This document shows, in pieces, positions 5,509 to 7,612 of a DNA stretch of 7,612 nucleotides; within the stretch, counting starts at the first letter, position 1, and each line of letters begins with the position of its first letter. The notes under the pieces are model-generated. The model worked only from the letters and a program-made list of their open reading frames with translations. It did not search any database and was not told the DNA's origin. Both the position numbers and the translations under genes were made by a program. The stretch comes from Nitriliruptoraceae bacterium (GTDB lineage Bacteria > Actinomycetota > Nitriliruptoria > Nitriliruptorales > Nitriliruptoraceae): NCBI GenBank assembly GCA_007134165.1, contig SLLJ01000339.1:1-7612 (forward strand), written 5' to 3'.

Positions 5509-7047
5509 GTGAACAAGCGCAGCCTCGTCACCACCTTGACGGTGGCGCTGCTGGTGGTGCTCACGGCCGCGACCTACCTCGGCCTGGGCAACTCCCCCAA
5601 CCTCGGGCTCGACCTACAGGGTGGGATCAGCGCGGTCTACACCCCGCAGATGCCCGGCGACCAGCCGCTGCCCGACGACATCGACGACGTGCTCGACCAG
5701 ACCGTCGAGGTCATCCGTGCCCGGGTCGACTCGCTGGGGGTCGCCGAGCCCGACATCAGCCGGGCCGGCACCGACGTGCTCGTGCAGTTGCCCGGTGTGC
5801 AGGAGGCCGACCGCCTGCGCGAGATCATCGGGACCACCGCCCAGCTGACCTTCCGCAAGGTCGAGGAGGTGCGCTTCCCCGGTGACCCAGGCTACGACGA
5901 GGGGCCCGACTGCAACGCCCCGGTCGACGAGCGTGAGGAGCTGCCCACCGACGAGGCCGGCATCCTGTGCGCCGCGGTCGACGAGACCGCCCCGGTCGAT
6001 CCCGAGACCGGCGAGGTGCGGCCCGCCAAGTACGTGGTCGGCCCCGCCGACCTCACCGGTGACCGCATCGATGACGCGTTCGTGACCTTCACCGAGGTGG
6101 GGGAGTACGCCGTCGGGCTCGAGCTCGACTCGGCCGGCGCGGACGCCTTCGCCGAGGTCACCGCGGAGCTGGCCTGCTGGCGCGACGACTTCAACGACCC
6201 GCGGCAGGGACAGTTCGCGATCGTGCTCGACGGGGTGGTGGAGTCCGCGCCGTCGATGAACCCCGGGGTCGCCTGCGGGGTGGGCATCCGCGACGGTTCG
6301 GCGCAGATCACCGTGGGGCGGGCCGGGACCGAGCGCGACCAGGAGCAGGAGGCCCGCGACCTCGCCCTGGTGCTGCGCACCGGCGCCCTGCCCATCAGCC
6401 TCGAGCCCTCCACCTTCGAGACCGTTTCGGCGACACTGGGTGCCGAGTCGCTGCGCTCCGGGCTGCTGGCCGGCGCCATCGGGCTGCTGCTGGTGGGCAT
6501 CTGGCTGGTGTTCTTCTACCGCTCGCTGGGGTTCGTGGCGCTGGCCGCGCTGCTGGTCTTCGGCGTGTCGATCATGGCGATCATCACCGCGCTCGGGGAG
6601 ATCGGCTTCGCACTGACCCTGGCGGGGGTCGCCGGGCTGATCGTGGCGATCGGCATCACCGCGGACTCCTCGATCATCTTCTTCGAGCGCATCCGCGACG
6701 AGGTCAACCTCGGCAAGACCGTGCGAACCGCGACCAAGAAGGCGTTCGACTCCGCCTTCCGGACCAACCTGGCCGGCAACACCGTGACCCTGGCGGCCGC
6801 GCTGATCCTGTACTTCCTGGCGGTCGGCCCGGTGCGCGGCTTCGCGCTCACCCTCGGGATGGCCACCGTGCTCGACATCATCATCCTGTGGGCGTTCACC
6901 CGGCCGGTGGTCATGCTCATGGGCAACACCCGGCTGATCACGCGCAGGAGCGTGCGTGCCGCCGACACCGCGCCGGTGACCGCCGGTGCCGGGGCCACCG
7001 CCGCCGCACCGTCCGAACCGGCCCGCTCCGAGGGGGGACGCCGATGA
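5509..7047 (+). CDS. secD: Protein translocase subunit SecD
   Basis: SecD is a polytopic membrane protein that, with SecF, uses the proton motive force to pull exported proteins through and off the SecYEG channel. The 512-residue product has a first membrane helix at about 6-26, then GLDLQGG (33-39), the SecD hallmark. A large extracytoplasmic P1 region runs to about 315, including VIRARVDSLGVAEPDI (68-83) and LVQLPGV (91-97). Five further helices lie between about 317 and 472. The conserved fourth-helix segment reads ITADSSIIFFERIRDE (383-398), where most bacteria have VDAN, and D386 matches the proton-relay aspartate. The Ala-rich tail (about 485-512) is probably cytoplasmic. Four cysteines (135, 154, 223, 256) all fall in the P1 region. 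The length is shorter than E. coli SecD (about 615 residues). The start is fixed by AAGGA and an in-frame stop just upstream. The stop overlaps secF (ATGA). Confidence 0.97.
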   Translation: MNKRSLVTTLTVALLVVLTAATYLGLGNSPNLGLDLQGGISAVYTPQMPGDQPLPDDIDDVLDQTVEVIRARVDSLGVAEPDISRAGTDVLVQLPGVQEADRLREIIGTTAQLTFRKVEEVRFPGDPGYDEGPDCNAPVDEREELPTDEAGILCAAVDETAPVDPETGEVRPAKYVVGPADLTGDRIDDAFVTFTEVGEYAVGLELDSAGADAFAEVTAELACWRDDFNDPRQGQFAIVLDGVVESAPSMNPGVACGVGIRDGSAQITVGRAGTERDQEQEARDLALVLRTGALPISLEPSTFETVSATLGAESLRSGLLAGAIGLLLVGIWLVFFYRSLGFVALAALLVFGVSIMAIITALGEIGFALTLAGVAGLIVAIGITADSSIIFFERIRDEVNLGKTVRTATKKAFDSAFRTNLAGNTVTLAAALILYFLAVGPVRGFALTLGMATVLDIIILWAFTRPVVMLMGNTRLITRRSVRAADTAPVTAGAGATAAAPSEPARSEGGRR

Positions 7048-7612
7048 AGACCCCGACCGTCGACTTCGTCGGGCGCACCCGGCAGTGGGTCATGATCTCC
7101 TCGGTGCTGGTGCTCGTGAGCCTCGGATCGCTGCTGATCGGTGGGCTCGACCTGTCGATCGACTTCGTCGGGGGGACCGCCTACCGCATGGAGCAGGTCC
7201 GACCCGACCTGACCTCCGGTGAGCTGCGCACGGCCGCCGAGGACGCCGGCGCCACCGACGTCACGGCCCAGGTGCAGACCGAGGGTGATGACGCCATCGG
7301 CGGGCTGGTGCGCACCGAGGCGTTCGAGCCGGGCGGTGAGGAGGATCTCGCGATCCGCGCGGCACTGCAGCAGGTGGCCGACACCGACGAGCTGACCGTG
7401 AGCTTCGTGGGACCGACCTGGGGTGAGCGCATCACCCGGCAGATGATCGAGGCGCTGATCGTCTTCCTCGTGGTGGTGATGATCTACATCTCCTTCCGCC
7501 TCGAGTTCAAGATGGCGATCGCGGCGGTGATCGCGCTGGTCCACGACGTGCTGATCACCATCGGGCTGTACGCCCTGGTCGGCTTCAACGTCTCGCCGTC
7601 CACGGTCATCGC
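7044..7612 (+). CDS. secF: Protein translocase subunit SecF, 3' end outside window
   Basis: SecF is the partner of SecD in the proton-driven Sec accessory complex. The first 189 residues are present and the frame is open to the window edge. The visible parts are a short cytoplasmic N-terminus and a first membrane helix at about 15-33. Next comes LDLSIDFVGGT (35-45), the SecF version of the SecD/F signature. An acidic extracytoplasmic domain runs to about 125, ending in VSFVGPTWGERIT (119-131), which matches the family GP-x-x-G segment before helix 2. Helix 2 (about 135-150) leads to the cytoplasmic FRLEFKMAIAAVIALVHD (151-168) and helix 3. ATG 7044 overlaps the secD TGA, with a G-rich AGGGGGG at 7031-7037 six bases upstream. 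Roughly half of a normal SecF of about 300-400 residues is missing because of the window edge, not because of damage. Confidence 0.96.
   Translation, partial: MKTPTVDFVGRTRQWVMISSVLVLVSLGSLLIGGLDLSIDFVGGTAYRMEQVRPDLTSGELRTAAEDAGATDVTAQVQTEGDDAIGGLVRTEAFEPGGEEDLAIRAALQQVADTDELTVSFVGPTWGERITRQMIEALIVFLVVVMIYISFRLEFKMAIAAVIALVHDVLITIGLYALVGFNVSPSTVI

Noticed and set aside
4314..5564. Minus-strand open frame (about 416 codons) opposite yajC, the HD gene and the secD start, with a Ser-Gln-Glu-Arg-Gly repeat
   Set aside because: The repeat peptide is just the 15-bp DNA repeat read backwards. The rest mirrors the HD gene, which has clear motifs on the other strand.

Overview
This is a GC-rich bacterial window (clearly above 65% G+C by eye). 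It is densely packed with seven complete genes and one gene cut by the right edge, all on the + strand. Gene content and order point to an actinobacterium: ruvC-ruvA-ruvB followed by yajC-secD-secF, GTG starts, four-base ATGA/GTGA overlaps, and a SecD transmembrane motif (ITADSSIIFFERI) that I associate with actinobacterial SecD. I cannot name the genus. A deep-branching class such as Acidimicrobiia or Nitriliruptoria would fit but is not shown.

Layout. Positions 1-114 hold a short leader with a possible promoter, a set of CCGAGCC repeats spaced 10-11 bp apart, and the ruvC ribosome binding site. Positions 115-2548 are ruvC, ruvA and ruvB, linked by stop/start overlaps: the Holliday-junction resolvasome (RuvC endonuclease, RuvA junction binder, RuvB AAA+ motor). 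After a 61-bp gap, 2610-4097 encodes a CPA1-type cation/proton antiporter of the NhaP2/CvrA kind with a cytoplasmic RCK_C (TrkA_C) domain. A 130-bp gap (4098-4227) contains a possible -10 box and a strong nested hairpin and leads to yajC (4228-4506). An HD-superfamily metal-dependent phosphohydrolase (4503-5417) overlaps the yajC stop by four bases. A 91-bp spacer then carries 3.5 perfect copies of a 15-bp tandem repeat before secD (5509-7047). secF (7044 onward) overlaps the secD stop and runs off the window.

How it fits together. Two housekeeping modules sit side by side: recombinational repair (ruvCAB) and the proton-motive-force-driven accessory complex of the Sec translocon (YajC-SecD-SecF). 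Two additional genes lie here, the antiporter between the modules and the HD hydrolase inside the sec module. The HD protein is the least explained gene. It has a complete set of candidate metal ligands and is apparently translated with yajC, but its substrate is unknown.

I see no tRNA, rRNA, CRISPR array, insertion sequence or phage gene. Most of the window is ordinary core-genome sequence. The points worth a second look are the HD gene and its position, the 15-bp repeat in the secD leader, the hairpin in front of yajC, and four cysteines confined to the extracytoplasmic domain of SecD.
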